From the NCBI GenBank assembly GCA_013399115.1, contig VXAA01001508.1, positions 1,109,849 through 1,173,848 on the forward strand: a stretch of 64,000 bases of DNA, written 5' to 3'. Both the position numbers and the translations under genes were made by a program. The stretch comes from Anseranas semipalmata (lineage: Eukaryota > Chordata > Aves > Anseriformes > Anseranatidae). The notes beneath the pieces are model-generated. The model ran no database searches. It was given only the letters and a program-made list of their open reading frames with translations, and was not told the origin of the DNA. Positions 1 through 12,512 of this stretch are shown here, one piece after another; positions within the stretch are counted from its first letter, which is position 1; every line of letters begins with the position of its first letter.

Positions 1-1379
1 GGCTCTCCTGCCACCTGCCACCAACCTTTTTATTCTCACCACGCTCCCCGTTATCCCACCCATCTCCTCAAACGCCCATCTCCCAGCTGCTCCCGGCCGT
101 GCCCAGGGCTGCCTGGGTGCGGATGAGCGCAGCCCCAGCTCAGCGCATCCTACCGCATCGTAATTTCTCAGGGGAAAGCCAATTTAGCATAGTTTCCCAC
201 CCCGGCTTCGCTTTCCCACACTGCAACTCAATTTACTGCTCCAGATACATGGAGACAACTGCCTGAGGGCTGTACCGACACTGGGCTACATTTAAGAATA
301 AATCTTTTAAAATTGATCCACTTGAGCCCCTACACAGAGTTGCACGGATGTATCCGAGGGGAAGGCAGCACGGGAAAGGAAGAACTGGCTGGAGAAGGGC
401 AGGATCCTCCTAAGCTGCCTTTGCTGCCAGAGAATTGTAATGCAGAGCCATCCCTTGCCTTGTGTTTCGTCTGTCTTGTTTACCTTTGGGCAAGGACTGT
501 GTTTATGAAAAAGCAAGTAATTGGCATATGTTAGATACATATCCAACAAAAATGACAATTAGGGAGAATGAGAAAGTGGATTAGAAGTTTGTACCTAGGT
601 CTGAACTCATTCCAGATTCAGGGGCGGACTCGGGGCTCTAGCTGCAGTTTTGTTTGTGCGTTTGTTTGTTCACCTTTTTCTGTGTTTTGTTTCATTTGAG
701 CTAATAAATACAGACCCAGATATGAATGATACGAATCTTCCCAAATTTCAGGATATAACTTTAGCCTTTTGATCCAGGGCCCATCTGAACTCAAACCCAA
801 GTAAATGGATTTTTCCTTGTAATAACTATGTAAAAAAAAAGTCAAACTAATAGTGCTCCCCTTCTACCTTTTTAAAGTGCAGGGTTGTAAACACATCTGA
901 TTTGAGGCCTAACATGTGACGAGATTCACAAACAGCGATAATATCTTCTATTAAAGCAACGGATATTGTTAGAAAGAACTTTAGCAAAACTCATTTTCTT
1001 TGGTACTCGAATCATTATAACTGCAGCATGTTTGGCATATACACAAACTCAGGGGCTCTCAGCCCCCGGTGGGTCCTGCAGACACAAATCCATTATCACA
1101 ATATCTAAACACAGGAAAAAAAATTGCCGGGGGTAGCGGGGAGGGAGGTTTTTATTTGTCTTTCTGTTATGGCCTTCAAATTGAATCTGACACACAATAT
1201 CCAGATTATCTGCTCAGCATGAAAACAAAGGAAGTTTTTTTTTCTCCTTTATGAAAGCGGAGGTGTGTGCTAATGTCTTGAGGGCTGAGAGTGTTTCAAA
1301 CACCTATTACCATAAATTAGCCCTAAAATATTGGAAGCTGCCAGCCGTGCAACTACCCGATCTGCCGTCCCCAGGTTAC
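1..1379. other. Unique non-coding sequence, no gene seen
   Basis: I see only short overlapping open frames here, none with a recognisable domain. The sequence is moderately AT-rich from about 300 to 1250 and becomes GC-richer toward the CpG block that follows. No tRNA, transposon end or tandem array was recognised. Confidence 0.6.
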
Positions 1380-2130
1380 AAACCAGGTGAGGATGCGCAC
1401 CAACGTGGACGTGCTGTGCTCCCCAGCGCTCATTTTGTGCTCGGGGACGTCTCCGTGCGGCAGCTCGAGGGGGAGCGTTGTTTGTTTGCACACCGACCTG
1501 TGCCTGAGTGAGCGAGAACTCAAACATCACGTTCTTATCAAGACGCAGAACTGAAATCTGACGTTTGGATCCAAATATTTGAAGTGCATGCATGGAGACG
1601 TGGGGGAGCAGGGAAGCGGAGGGGAGGAAAAATCCCCAACTGAAACTTGAGCCCTTTCATTCGAAATCAGCCGCCTTTCTTTGCGGATTTCAGCCACGTG
1701 CTGTGAGACAATTGAGAAATTTCAGACCGATCCTTTTGAGCAGACACCTCCTTTTAGAAGCCTGCAGGGCTTTCAGGCAATCCGTGAAAGCCGCCTGTGT
1801 CCCGTTTTCTCCAGCAGAGGACAGCCACAGGCACGTGCGCAGCCAAACCCAGCGAGCCGGAGGAGAACCGGACTGCAGAGCCGCTTCTGGCCGGGGACAT
1901 GCAGGCGCCTTCCCCGGCAATGCTAAGTGCGTGTGACAGCGAAGGGGCAGCTCTTTGCCAGCCCCATATGTCTCCTCGAATCCTTCATCCCGAAGACGTT
2001 TTGCTTTTAGTCGGAAGGCGGCTGGGCACCAAGTCGGCTTCATCCTCTGCACGGAGGTTCCCGGCCGCGAGCTGCCCTGCGCAGGCACGGAGCACCCGCA
2101 CGCAGGCACACGCGCCAGCCAAAGCCGGGA
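1380..2130. promoter_or_regulatory. CpG-island-like block
   Basis: CpG dinucleotides are dense here compared with the surrounding bird DNA. In 1795-2130 I counted about 29 CpGs in roughly 335 bases at about 60 percent G+C, an observed/expected ratio near 0.9, which meets the usual island criteria. A second cluster of about 14 lies in 1386-1570, with a weaker gap between them. Several open frames of 100-171 codons overlap on both strands, as expected where GC-rich sequence lacks stops. No TATA box, convincing first exon or coding domain was recognised. In birds such blocks usually mark promoters or orphan regulatory islands, so an unannotated promoter is possible but not shown. Confidence 0.45.
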
Positions 2131-2940
2131 TGCTTCTCCCTTCTCCAATTCTATGGTTCTCCACCCCAGGGAGGGATGGATAGCAACTGGGTGACGTGGC
2201 AGCACTCTGCATCCACATTATACTTGCTTTGCACTGGTGTAAAGGCCTTCTCAGAGCACAGGGCAAGCTGTTGTTTCTAACAGTCCTGAGCAAGGTCTGT
2301 AAGTGTGTGCGGATGCAGACAGCCAAACAGCACAACCCTCCCCACCTTAGCAAACATGCATTCAAAATACACGCCACCTTCTCCTCTACCTGGGTACTCA
2401 CAGAGCTCTCTAACCCCTGTCACCCACCAGGATGTTTTATATTCATACTAATTTCTTAGCCAGTAAATTACAGACATACCCTGCATATCTTCATCTCATA
2501 AGAGAAGGTTAATTTACACGGACAATCAACAAAAATACAGAAAACTAGTTTGGAAAGAGGATTTTGCTGTGTCTCTGGCAGACAATGAATTCACAACCCC
2601 AACATCTGCCACCACTAGAGAGAAAATGCTGGAGGAAAGAAAAAAAGGAAAGAAAAAAGAAAGAAAGAAACTCATTGCTACTTCCTCTGATGAATGGTGA
2701 ATTTTCAATTAGCATTTTAATTACTCAAACCAGACTTTCAGCTGGTTTGATGATCACAAGAAACTCTATAAGCAACAAGTCATGTTGTTTTGAGAACACG
2801 TGCTGGGGTAATGCATAGCACCCTTACTAGGGCTGGGCTGGGAAATGTTGCTTCTCTCCTGGAGAAATCCTACATAATTAATTAACCCCAGGTTTTCATC
2901 TTTGGGTTTATATAGTTTTGGACGCACCCTAGTCCCACCC
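2131..2940. other. Unique non-coding sequence with a purine tract
   Basis: No gene is supported. The stretch contains one polypurine tract near 2633-2670, listed separately, and otherwise ordinary mixed sequence. Confidence 0.55.
2633..2670 (+). repeat. Polypurine GAAA-type simple repeat
   Basis: About 38 bases made entirely of A and G, with irregular GAAA and GGAAA units and three clean GAAA copies at the right end. This is a degenerate microsatellite. The long arginine/lysine-rich open frame through it is a by-product of the composition. Confidence 0.75.
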
Positions 2941-2942
2941 AA

Positions 2943-3215
2943 ACAAATCCTACAACAAGACTGTTGTACCTGATGCCTTGGGAACAGTGTCACTTCTTGT
3001 AAAAAATATTCTGACAGGCTCCACTTCACTTCATCAGCAGGCAAATCCTACTCCAAATCCATCACTAGGACCCTACACATATGGACCGATATCACTCGCC
3101 CAAGCAAATCCTGCAGCAAATCCATCCCAGAGCATTACAGACACGTTCTCTGTGTCCTTCACCCGAGCTAATCCTACAGCAAACCTGTCCCAGGGGACGG
3201 ATGGATGGGCCCCGC
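2943..3215 (+). repeat. Degenerate tandem repeat with 63-bp period
   Basis: A core resembling GCAAATCCTRCWSCAAATCC starts at 3041, 3104 and 3167, exactly 63 bases apart, and a fourth related core lies at about 2943. Because 63 is divisible by three, the copies stay in one frame within a 122-codon open frame (2978-3346) and repeat the peptide motif A-N-P-x-x-N-P/L-S. The cores are similar, but the spacer parts have diverged strongly, so it is an old minisatellite or a fixed-phase motif array rather than a fresh tandem array. No known protein family is recognised in the peptide, so it is not called as a gene. Confidence 0.5.
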
Positions 3216-3234
3216 TCCGCAGAAGGCCTGGCAG

Positions 3235-5030
3235 TGACAACTTGGCCGTGTTGTTTGTTCATGCGACAGAGAAAGGGCAGGGCACTATTTTAAGTACCTG
3301 TGCGGCATTAGCAAATACCACGTCCTCTGGGGAAGGGAGCGCGTAGGGCTGTGGTTATCCTTGCAGATGAGGGTTGCGGCTTTGACTGTCCCAATATTTA
3401 CACTCTGCTTCTGCACCGTGGTAACTGTGCTTGGGTTTTGCATGGGACAGGCTCGTAACGCGAGCTGGGATTTCAGCAAGCTGCTTCATCAGTGTTGCTA
3501 TTACAGACCATAAAGGTCCCGGGGGATTCCCACGTTGGACTGCAGAATGAAATTGCTTCTCGTGCGCTCGGTCAGAGCCACAGAAGAGGGATTGATTACA
3601 GGCGCGAGTCGGCAGGTAGTGGTGATGGTGCGAAGGAGGATTGGGATATACCCTCTCCATAGTGGGATATGTAAGCAAGGACTTTTGGATTTAAAGAGGC
3701 TGTCAGACTTTACGGCAGAGTGGGAGCTCTTTTTAAGCTTGCAAGAAGCTGCAGCCTTTGCATCCATATAATTTTCATTGCTAATAGAGATGCTAACACA
3801 GACTGCTCCCATATTTCCAGGCACTGGCTTAAACTGCTCATGGCTGGCCTTGAGGAGAAAAGCCGGTCGGTGGAAAGATGCACTCAGCTTCAAACCCGCA
3901 GCTCTGTGCTGAGGATCCCAAAATATTTCAGTGAATGGGGAACTGACGTAAGCAAGGGTCAACCAGCAGTTTCAAACCTCTCAGAAAAGTTTGAGACTTC
4001 GCTTGAAGACTCCAAGTGGTTGATCTGGGTTTGGGTTATTCTAATCCCTTAAATTTGAGCACCTCTTGAAATGGGTCACGCATCGAGCTGAGGAGCAGGC
4101 TCTTGTAGACCAGCTTTCTTCACTCTGACTGGCAGCCCACTTCCATGATTTTTTTCTCCCATTTTTGTTTGCCATTTTTCTCCTGGGAAAACTTCCTCTT
4201 CTCTCAAACTTTTATGTAATTCTCAGCCTTATGAAGATGTCAGATGTCCCCTGTACAGCAGCCTTCTGTGGTGTAAAACTACCAGCGCATCATGGATGTA
4301 TATATGTCATCTATGAAAACTTAACCCTCTCTCTCCAGTAGTAATAACAAAACACCAGCACCAAATCTGTTTACTTGGAAAAAAAATTACATATGGGACA
4401 ATCATTTATTCAGAAAGAAGAAAAACAAGCAAACAACCCTAACAATGCCCATTTCATTAAATGAACAAGAAGGTTTTTTTTTCTGTTCTTGGCAGCCTGA
4501 TGAATAAAGATAAGGTCCCTGCCCCATCAGAAGGTCCCTTCAGATGGAGATACAAAGCAAACAGAAGGAAAAGCTTGGGAAGAAAAGCAGAGCTGTTACA
4601 GAATAAGCAGGTCTGAGTGGGAGCTTCAGTTTCTGCATCACTGTTACACACAGAGCACGTAATGATGCCAAGCGCGTACACAAACACTGACGCAGGATGG
4701 AGGCTGGTCCTCTGGACTCAAATGAGTTTTTCTTTTCTTTTTCTTTTTTTAAGTGATCTTGTCAAACAAATCCTTCACTGCAAGTGAAACGATCTTTTTT
4801 TTTCTTCCCACATTCTGCTCCTGCATCCCCCTCCTTTTAACCTGAATGAGGATGTCCAGACCTGCTCCCTTCTTGCAGCTCATCTTCTTTTTTCCCCAAA
4901 GGTCTAGGTGTGGACGCTGTTCAGTTGCTTGGAGAAGCTCCTCCATGAAGTATAACGCACCAGGAGCAATAAAGCAACAGCAGAGCCATTTAAATCCAGT
5001 GAACTGAGAAACCAACAGACGGAAACGTCT
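3235..5030. other. Unique non-coding sequence
   Basis: No gene, RNA or transposon was recognised. Short A- or T-rich runs occur, for example near 4380, 4470 and 4735-4800. The open frames are short, overlap on both strands and lack domains. Confidence 0.55.
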
Positions 5031-5034
5031 TCAA

Positions 5035-5150
5035 ACACCCCTTCCCCGTCCTGCCCCCGCAGCCCCGCTTCCCCTGCACCCCTTCCCCTTCCTCCTCCCA
5101 GTCGCACCCCGTGCCCCATCCCTCTCCTTCCCCTCCTTCTCCGCAGCAGC
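5035..5150 (+). repeat. C/T-rich low-complexity tract
   Basis: About 115 bases are strongly pyrimidine-biased, dominated by CCCC, CTTCC and CTCC strings on the plus strand. The minus strand is correspondingly G/A-rich and gives a glycine/arginine-rich open frame that is a composition artefact. Such tracts can form triplex or G-quadruplex structures; no function is implied by the sequence alone. Confidence 0.6.
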
Positions 5151-5781
5151 AAGGGGAGCACTTCGCTTCCTGTCCCTGAAAGAGGCCAGGGCACAGAGGA
5201 GTTTATTATATCGTAAATTAGAACATGAAAAGCTAATACATTTTATACATTTGTCAGGCAGAGAAAGAGAGGGAAAAAAAAATTCTTTGCTGCCAGGTTC
5301 CTCATAGCAAATCTGTCACGTTTGAGAGAGGCTGCTGAAATAGAAGTATTTACAGACAGATACAGCCCTGGCGCAGAATAGCAAAGCTTGCTGCTGGCCG
5401 CTTCAGGGCTGCATCAAGAGCCAAGATTGAGTTCTCAAGCAAAACAGCACACAGGCCCACTGTGAGCCACCTTAGCTCTTCTTTTGTGGGGCTAAAATGA
5501 TATAAAGCAGAGAGCTCTGGCACAGCTGCCTTGTGCAGAGAATGAAAAGACAAGCTGAGATGCCCCCTCGGCCAGGAGGGCTCTCCAAGGGCCCGGACGC
5601 CCATCCAAGGGAGAATAAAGCCGACAGCCCAGCAGGCAACGGCAGGGAGAAGCTGTCTGTGACTACCATGGGCTTTTCCGAGTGCATGTCTGGGGACTTG
5701 GGGGGCTCTGCTGGTGCTTGCATTGCAAGCCTGAATTTGTCTGGTGCTGCTTTACCAGAGAAAGGGGAAAAAACAGATCCC

Positions 5782-5804
5782 GGATAGGATAGGATAGGAT
5801 AGGA
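5782..5804 (+). repeat. (GGATA)n microsatellite
   Basis: Four perfect GGATA units are followed by a partial fifth ending in GGAC. It is a short pentanucleotide simple repeat and a likely length-polymorphic site. Confidence 0.9.
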
Positions 5805-6779
5805 CAGTAGAGGGGAATTTTCTTGGCAATCTGTTCTAGCTGCCAGGCACCCAGCCCCTTGGCTTTCTTGCTCTGTGCTCCTTCCAGGTGGATGGTCCCA
5901 TTGCAGCCGAGCCTCTCCCCAGTCCCATGCACACCCCGTCCCCACTGCAATCATTGCTGCTGCCTGCAGGACTGAGCTGCCTGGCCCTTCCCGTGGTGAC
6001 GGCTTTCATATCTCTCCCTGCACAATTCAGAACTCAGGTCTGGAAGGCCTTTCCCAGACATAATCTCCCTTGAAATAGTCAGCAAGTCCGACTTAATTAA
6101 GATAAAGAACAGCAAAAAGCAACCATAATTAAAACTTAGAGTTGCCTGCACAGATGAGAAAGAAGAGTTAGGTGCTGGAAGGGGTGCTGTGTCTGAAGCT
6201 GGCATTCACCCACAGCCCAGCTTTTTATCCAGAAGGATGTAACATGCAGGATGGCAGTGGTGGTTCTGGATAACGGTGTGGCTGAAATTGCAGGCAAACA
6301 ACCTGAGCCGGTACTGGCTGCAGCTGCCGCGCTGGTTGGCGACAGGCACTAATTGCGGGTTTGGATGGTTCTGCTTTCACCCTGCCCCAGGACACGGCTG
6401 GCAGTAGACCTGTGGGGCTGTTGCCTTTGGGAACATTTATGTCTGCAGGGGTAGAAGTGTACGTGAAGACAGCGTTGGTAGAAGGACCAGCTGCCACACG
6501 AACACCCACAGAAACCCACCCCACCTACAACCCAGTCCCGATGTCGGCCCCCAGCCCCCCCCAGCCCTCTGTTCCACCCAGCTTGTAGCTCCAGGGGGGC
6601 AGACGGCAAACCCCCCAGCAGCAGAGGAGCCAGCCGGGTCTGCTGAGCCCTGCCCGCCGCGGATCAGAGCCGGCTATCTCCAGAGCTTTGCTCAGCTCAA
6701 ACGTTTTGGCCCGTGCTCCTAGCCAGGGTGGTTTGTTCAGGCACTCATGGAAGCTGCCAGACAAAACACTCCAGATTAA

Positions 6780-7020
6780 TTCCACTCTCTTCCCCTCTCT
6801 CTTTTTAGAAACTTTTAATTAGTCCCCAACTCAGCACCATTATTAGTATTTGTTATTAAGTATTAAAATCGCTCACCCCCAGCTCCCTCTCCCCCTGCTT
6901 CCCTCTTCCAGCCCTTTGTTTTAATTGTTATATTTTTTCATCAGTGATCAGCCAAGCTTCCCTAATGATCTAGACTCATTTAAAGGGTTTATAACTCCGG
7001 CACAAAACTCCAATAAAAAA
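6780..7020. promoter_or_regulatory. Possible regulatory element, AATTA-rich
   Basis: TAAT/ATTA words, the usual homeodomain core, are clustered between two pyrimidine-rich strings. The segment also holds TGATCA-type and TTTATAACTC words and contrasts with the GC-rich flank on its left. This is a compositional impression only; conservation with other birds would be needed to call an enhancer. Confidence 0.15.
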
Positions 7021-10000
7021 GCGGCAGACTTGCTGGGAACCTCCTGGGGCTACTCAGCAGCCAGGAACACAAACTCATTTACTACTTGCCTGTTCCCCCC
7101 TTTCCCTAGCCACCATCACCCAGTCTGTCAAAATATCCTCCTCTCCACACGCAGAAAGCCCTCCCTTGTCCTTTTCCTCATCTTCTCCTGCTCCATCTCA
7201 ATTCTTTTTCCCTGAGGATCAAGACAAGAGAACTGGAAAAAGCCTTGATGAGGCACCTGGTGACGTTAACAGCCAACAGACCAAACCCACCGCTTCTCCC
7301 AGCCTTCCCCTGCCAATGCCAGCATCCCCTTCTCCTCCTAAGAGGAAAAACAGAAAGCACCACCGTGAGACTGAGGAAAGAAACGATCGGGCTGTATTTC
7401 TCCTTGAGTATATTTAGCAGTTGCAAGTTACCCCACTAGAGATCTTAAAAAGCCTTTTTTATAAATCTGCAAGTCAGCACCGTCTTTTCCTTACTGCGTC
7501 TTTCCCTTTGCAATAGGTATAGATTTACACGCCGGCCAGAGGACTGTTTGGCATACTCTCAGCGTCTTGGCCCAGCTTCCCATTAAGTACAGATGTTGCC
7601 TCCAAACTTGTCCTTAGCCTTGTGCACAGCCAGCAGTAAATTCACGGGAATCCAAACAAGAACAGGAGCGCGAGCTGTTCTCCGTGGCCATAGGCACCCT
7701 TGTGCTAGGGGCTAATCTGACCTACTGGGCCTCCTGCCCATGGCCTTGGGCACTGGGTAATCAGCCAAGTCTAGGGCCAAGCCAAGAGGATACGTCTGTC
7801 CTCCAGTGGTCTCCTTGTAGCAAGCTTTTTGAGGGAAATCTCACAAAAACCATTCCTTCTACATGTACACACAAAACCCTTCCAAATGGAAAGGAAGGGA
7901 GCGTGAGCGGTAAAGAGGAAATCAGTAAAGCCAGGCACACGTGGAGGAAGGTGGCTCGCACAGGGTGGGCTTATGTCACCTGCCGTCAGACACCTGCCAC
8001 GCGGATGCTCACACCTCAGCTCGTCACCCTGGGCTGCTTGCTGTATATGCAATGGGGACAATAAGCACTTAACATTCTGGCACTGTAACCCAGCTGAGTT
8101 TTGACCCTTTTACACTGAACCCCCAGCTCTTCCAGCTGGTACATTTGCCAGAAGCTTCCGTTTCAGAATTATGGAGCAAACGATGACATTAAATGGTCTT
8201 GCTCTGAAGACACTCTTCCTCCCAGATCCGTGTCACAACATCACAACCGCAATGGCCACCTGAGTCACAACTGCACCGATACAACCTACAAGGAGTCTTT
8301 TGTGCTCACATGAAAGGGGCTCGGCTGAAAGGCACATCAATGTGCTCAGTCGTCTTCAAAAACCAGAATCATTTGGTGGGAATGAACAGTTGGAGCTCCT
8401 CATTTAGTCATCTGAAAAGGACAGAAGGAACTTCAGCTCTACCCTCCCCAGCGCGCCTGCTGGACTCCTCCGAGGGATGATTTCTGGAGCTGTTTGAGCT
8501 CTTTTGACACCAATCTCTCATCAGCAGTTTGACTTTTGGGGAGAGAGATATATTGCAAAACAAAACTAAACAACACGATATTTCATCAAAAGTGGAAAAA
8601 ATCATAATGTGTTGAGGTGTTTAAGCAGTAGTAATGGGTTTTAAACTTGGACTGCAAGTGCAGTACACCAAGTCGAGTCTATGGAGGATGCCTGCAATTA
8701 GAGAACTGGTTGGTGATACAAAACTGTCTTCTTCTTGTTTCCAGCTGCTACATTTAATTAAAAGGAAGCTAAACAATCCATTACATTAAATTACTTTCTG
8801 AACGTTACTTTTCCACACGGGCAATTGCAATGGTTGCCACAGGGATGTTATCTGACCACAGATTGGAAATGAGATAACCATTCTCGGAATTTTTCCTTTC
8901 TTGCTTTGAAATATGACCCAGACACCCTGGCCAGGAGTCACTCCTCGCTCCGTGAGGAACTACAGAAGCTGGTGGGGATTCACCATGTGCATGAGGGGTA
9001 TTAATGAATCGTAACCCCAACCTTGCCTCATTTGTTCCTGCATCGTTTCACACGATGCTGAAGGTGCCAAATCACTATGATGTCCTGTCAAACCAAGTGG
9101 TTTTCCTTCATCTTTCCCCCTCTACCGTCCGTCACCTTCACCACTGAATCTGCAGGTAATAAAATCACACAATGACAGTCCCTGCCTCAGTTGCTTCCTG
9201 ACAGGTTCTAGTAAGTACCGAGCAGTCAATGCATCTCGTTTCAGTCTCGAACCTGAAGAAATAATTCACTGATATCAGAAGCCAAATATGGCAGGGATAT
9301 CTTGAAATATCACATGGAAACAGAATATGTAGAACGTTGCCTTGTCCTGCCTTTATTTTCATTTCATTTCTTGTGTGGAGAAGGACAAATGACTGGGCTC
9401 GTCCTCCCCTCCTCAGCAGAGCACGGATGCTGCAGCAGGCCACGGAGCAGACCCTGCCGGAGAGGAGCTGCGGCTCTTCCCCCGGAACAAGGGCAGCGTC
9501 CGGCCTCTGGCAGGGAAGGAGACGGGGCTGATGTCCTGCTCTGACCGCTGCTGTGCACCGCAGGCAAGCCACCAAGCAACTCTTTGCCATTTCTCAAATG
9601 GTTGGTTCTCAAAGCAACTATCAAAACATTATCGGCTTGTGGCAAAACCCACCCGGACTGACTTCGGGAACAGAACTGAACCAAACCAACAGCCTGGCTC
9701 ACCTGCGCTGCCTCTGTCACAGCTCTGCCCTTTTTTCTGCGCTCCGCACCATTTTTCCTCGGAGAAAATGACGGCCAAGTGGCCATTTTGAGCATGGTTC
9801 AGTGCAGATTGTTGAAGGAGAGGCAGGCTTCTGCTCCTGACTTGCAGCCTATTTTCGCTTTATTCCCCATCTCAGACAGAAACATTCAGAGGGTAAGTAT
9901 CTGTTTACTGTTTGCGCATAGTGCATTATGGTATGAAATTGCCTTTTCTTCCTTCATTTACAGCACTTGTGCCTCATCCCGTGATGACCTCACAGCAGCA

Positions 10001-12494
10001 ACATGGACCTTTATGGCCACGAAGCTGCATTACTATCATTCTCTCCCTTAGCTGGCCTTCCAGAAGTGAAATGCCATTGCCTTTGGTTTGCTCGGTACGC
10101 AGCAGGAAATGTGCTCACTGCTTGGAACCAGTGTGATTGTTTCGCTCTGTCTCACATTTCCCCTATTTGCTGCCTTTACACTGCTGGACTGGATTTTTAG
10201 TTATCAATAACCTCTCAACCCAAGCAGCATTATCGAAGTCACTCAGCAGTCTCATCCAGGCAAGTAACTTACTCGGACACCAGCCACCCTGTGAAGCATC
10301 CCGTTCACTCCCTGAATTTGAAGGCACATGGAGCACAAGCCAGGAATCACAGGTTATGCTGATCTCCATGAGAGAGGGGGCATCATCAGCACAGGAAGAA
10401 GGGAGCTTGGGTTGCACATACACTTTATCATGGTCATAGCAAACACCAAGCTTTCCATTTTACAAGAAAAAACATCACCAAGTAATCCACCCACATGAAT
10501 AGCATTCAGGCTCCCCTAGCTCACATCTCCATACAAAGAAATAAATCCTACAGCCTTATGGAAATGAGAAAACCACATCTAACACTGTTGATACAGCTGT
10601 CGACAGGGACTGCTTCTTCAGAAAAGAACCAGAAGCCCGCCCAAAATACAGAAGGTCAACCATGTTAACACCTAGCTGATTTTTCTTCTCTCCCTGTCTT
10701 TAAACCTGCTCCAGCTATTCCTCCTCATAGCTGTCAGCCTCTTCTGAAATTTCAGTGGTCATCATACTTGGCCATATTCGTACCTGTAGTTCCCCAGTAG
10801 CACAAGGCAAAGACAGAGTGAAAAGAGTGACGTTTTTTAAGTCCTATAGTCAGGTCCTCAATGTTCCCAGCATCTGACTCTAGCCTGCAGAGGTGTGAAT
10901 CAAAGTCTGGTTTCCCATGTGGTCATGCCAGATGGTTGGCTCAAAACCCATCATTTCTTTACAGCAAAACTCACTAGACACAGACAATAACCATAAGATA
11001 TATTGGAAGCTTGAATCTCGTATAATTTAGACTGCCAACACCCATGCAAAAGATACTTCGCCCTACAACTTATGCCAGCTCTTCAAGGATAGTTTCTTTG
11101 CTGAACATGTCCTGAAACATTTCAAGGCAATGATAAAAATAAACACTTACAGTTAGCCTATACCTTCTCATTCTAAAAGATATTGTTGTTACTTCTGAAC
11201 TTTGATTGTCAAACTACATTCAAGGATCATTTCTCATGCCCTAAAAGGCAGTCCTGATCCAAGGAATGCGTGAAAAAAAGCTATGCAGAGCAACAGATCA
11301 CACAGTAATATTATTTCTTTGTCCATGGCTGTATTGCAGGGTGCTCTGGCATTTGTCAGGGGGTGGAGATCTCCAACTGTGTCACATTGTACCTTCTACA
11401 AAAGAACTGGGAACACTGACTAAGTTTCTGCTGTGGTGATATTGTGAAGAGGGCTCTGGAGATAACATTATTCAGTAAAGCAAATCAACATTTAGGAAGG
11501 AGACAGTGTGTTGAAAACAATCATATGCTTGGAAAATCTGGCACTATATATTTAGTGACCACAAGAGGTCAGGACATCAGTTTTCCATTGCATCTTAAAA
11601 GCAGCATCTCTGAGAGCCTGGAGCCAGAATACTATTTTAGATTTGATTCCTCAGTTAGGAAACTTCATCTTTACACTTTCCTTAACAGCTTCTGTATATG
11701 TTTCCTCAGTGGCAGGGGTTACAGCAGGAGCGACATCCTCCGTTCTCTGCACTTGCTTCCAGCAGCATATTAGTCAGGTTTGTCTTTTGTCAGGTTCTAG
11801 GTCTTGCTCCTCAGTTTGAAGGTACACAAGAGTATTGTATTTTTTACTAAAAGCCACAATCAACACTTCCACTTCCCCGGCACAATGGGACTCCATTCAT
11901 TAAGAATAAACCATGCTGGTGACAAAGCTGTCTCAAGTGTGACCCAGCGTTGTAGTGTTTCCTCCTACAGACACTGGTAAGCATCACAAGCCTCCTTCTC
12001 CTCCCTCCCAAATGCACTTCTCCAGCATGAGTAAAAGTCAGTACATAACAAATAGATTATATATTTCAACCACAAAATAAGACATTTCTGTTCAAATACA
12101 GTTCTTCCCTTATGAAGGTCTATGTTAGGAAGACAGAGGAAAAAGGAGCTATATAAAATACTTTAAAACATATACATATATTAAAAACTACAGAACTATG
12201 TAAAATCCTATACTCCCACCCTCTGAGCATCATTTTCTGCCACATCTCTTTTTATTAATTTACTTTTGCTACAACGTGTCCTGCCCAGGCAGTCAAGTGT
12301 ATAAAAACAGAGGAGACCACTGCCTGCGATCTTAGGTGAGGAATTTTTCATATTCAGACTTGTTTCACTGGAAGGCCCAGCCTTGGTCCCTGTCTCTGGC
12401 TGCAGCTTGTCCCCTTTAGCAGGTCCTGCTTTGTGAAATTCCTTTTCTTTGTTTACTTTGCACAGTGCTAAGAAATGCCTTTGCCGCCGCCTGC

Positions 12495-12512
12495 TTTTTT
12501 TTTTTTTTTTTT
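12495..12512 (+). repeat. Poly(T) run of 18
   Basis: An uninterrupted run of 18 T residues follows a GCCGCCGCCTGC string. On the minus strand it would read as a poly(A) tail, but no processed pseudogene or retrogene body was recognised next to it, so it is listed as a plain homopolymer. Confidence 0.85.

Larger units (their letters stand above)
5151..12494. other. Long unique non-coding region
   Basis: No protein-coding gene or RNA gene is supported across this stretch. It holds a GGATA microsatellite at 5782, a segment rich in AATTA/TTAAT words at about 6780-7020 that could be a regulatory element, and a weak splice-site pair around 9846-9892 followed by GTAAGT. From about 10440 to 12480 it is ordinary mixed sequence with scattered A/T runs. 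Faint resemblance to old interspersed repeats was noticed near 10740-10920 but is too weak to call. Confidence 0.5.

Noticed and set aside
1690..2205. 171-codon minus-strand open frame
   Set aside because: It lies in the CpG-rich block where stops are depleted, competes with several frames of similar length on the other strand, and has no recognisable domain.
9846..9892. Possible exon ending in a GTAAGT donor
   Set aside because: The donor is good but the acceptor is mediocre and the stretch is only 47 bases, with no partner exons. Chance is the better explanation.
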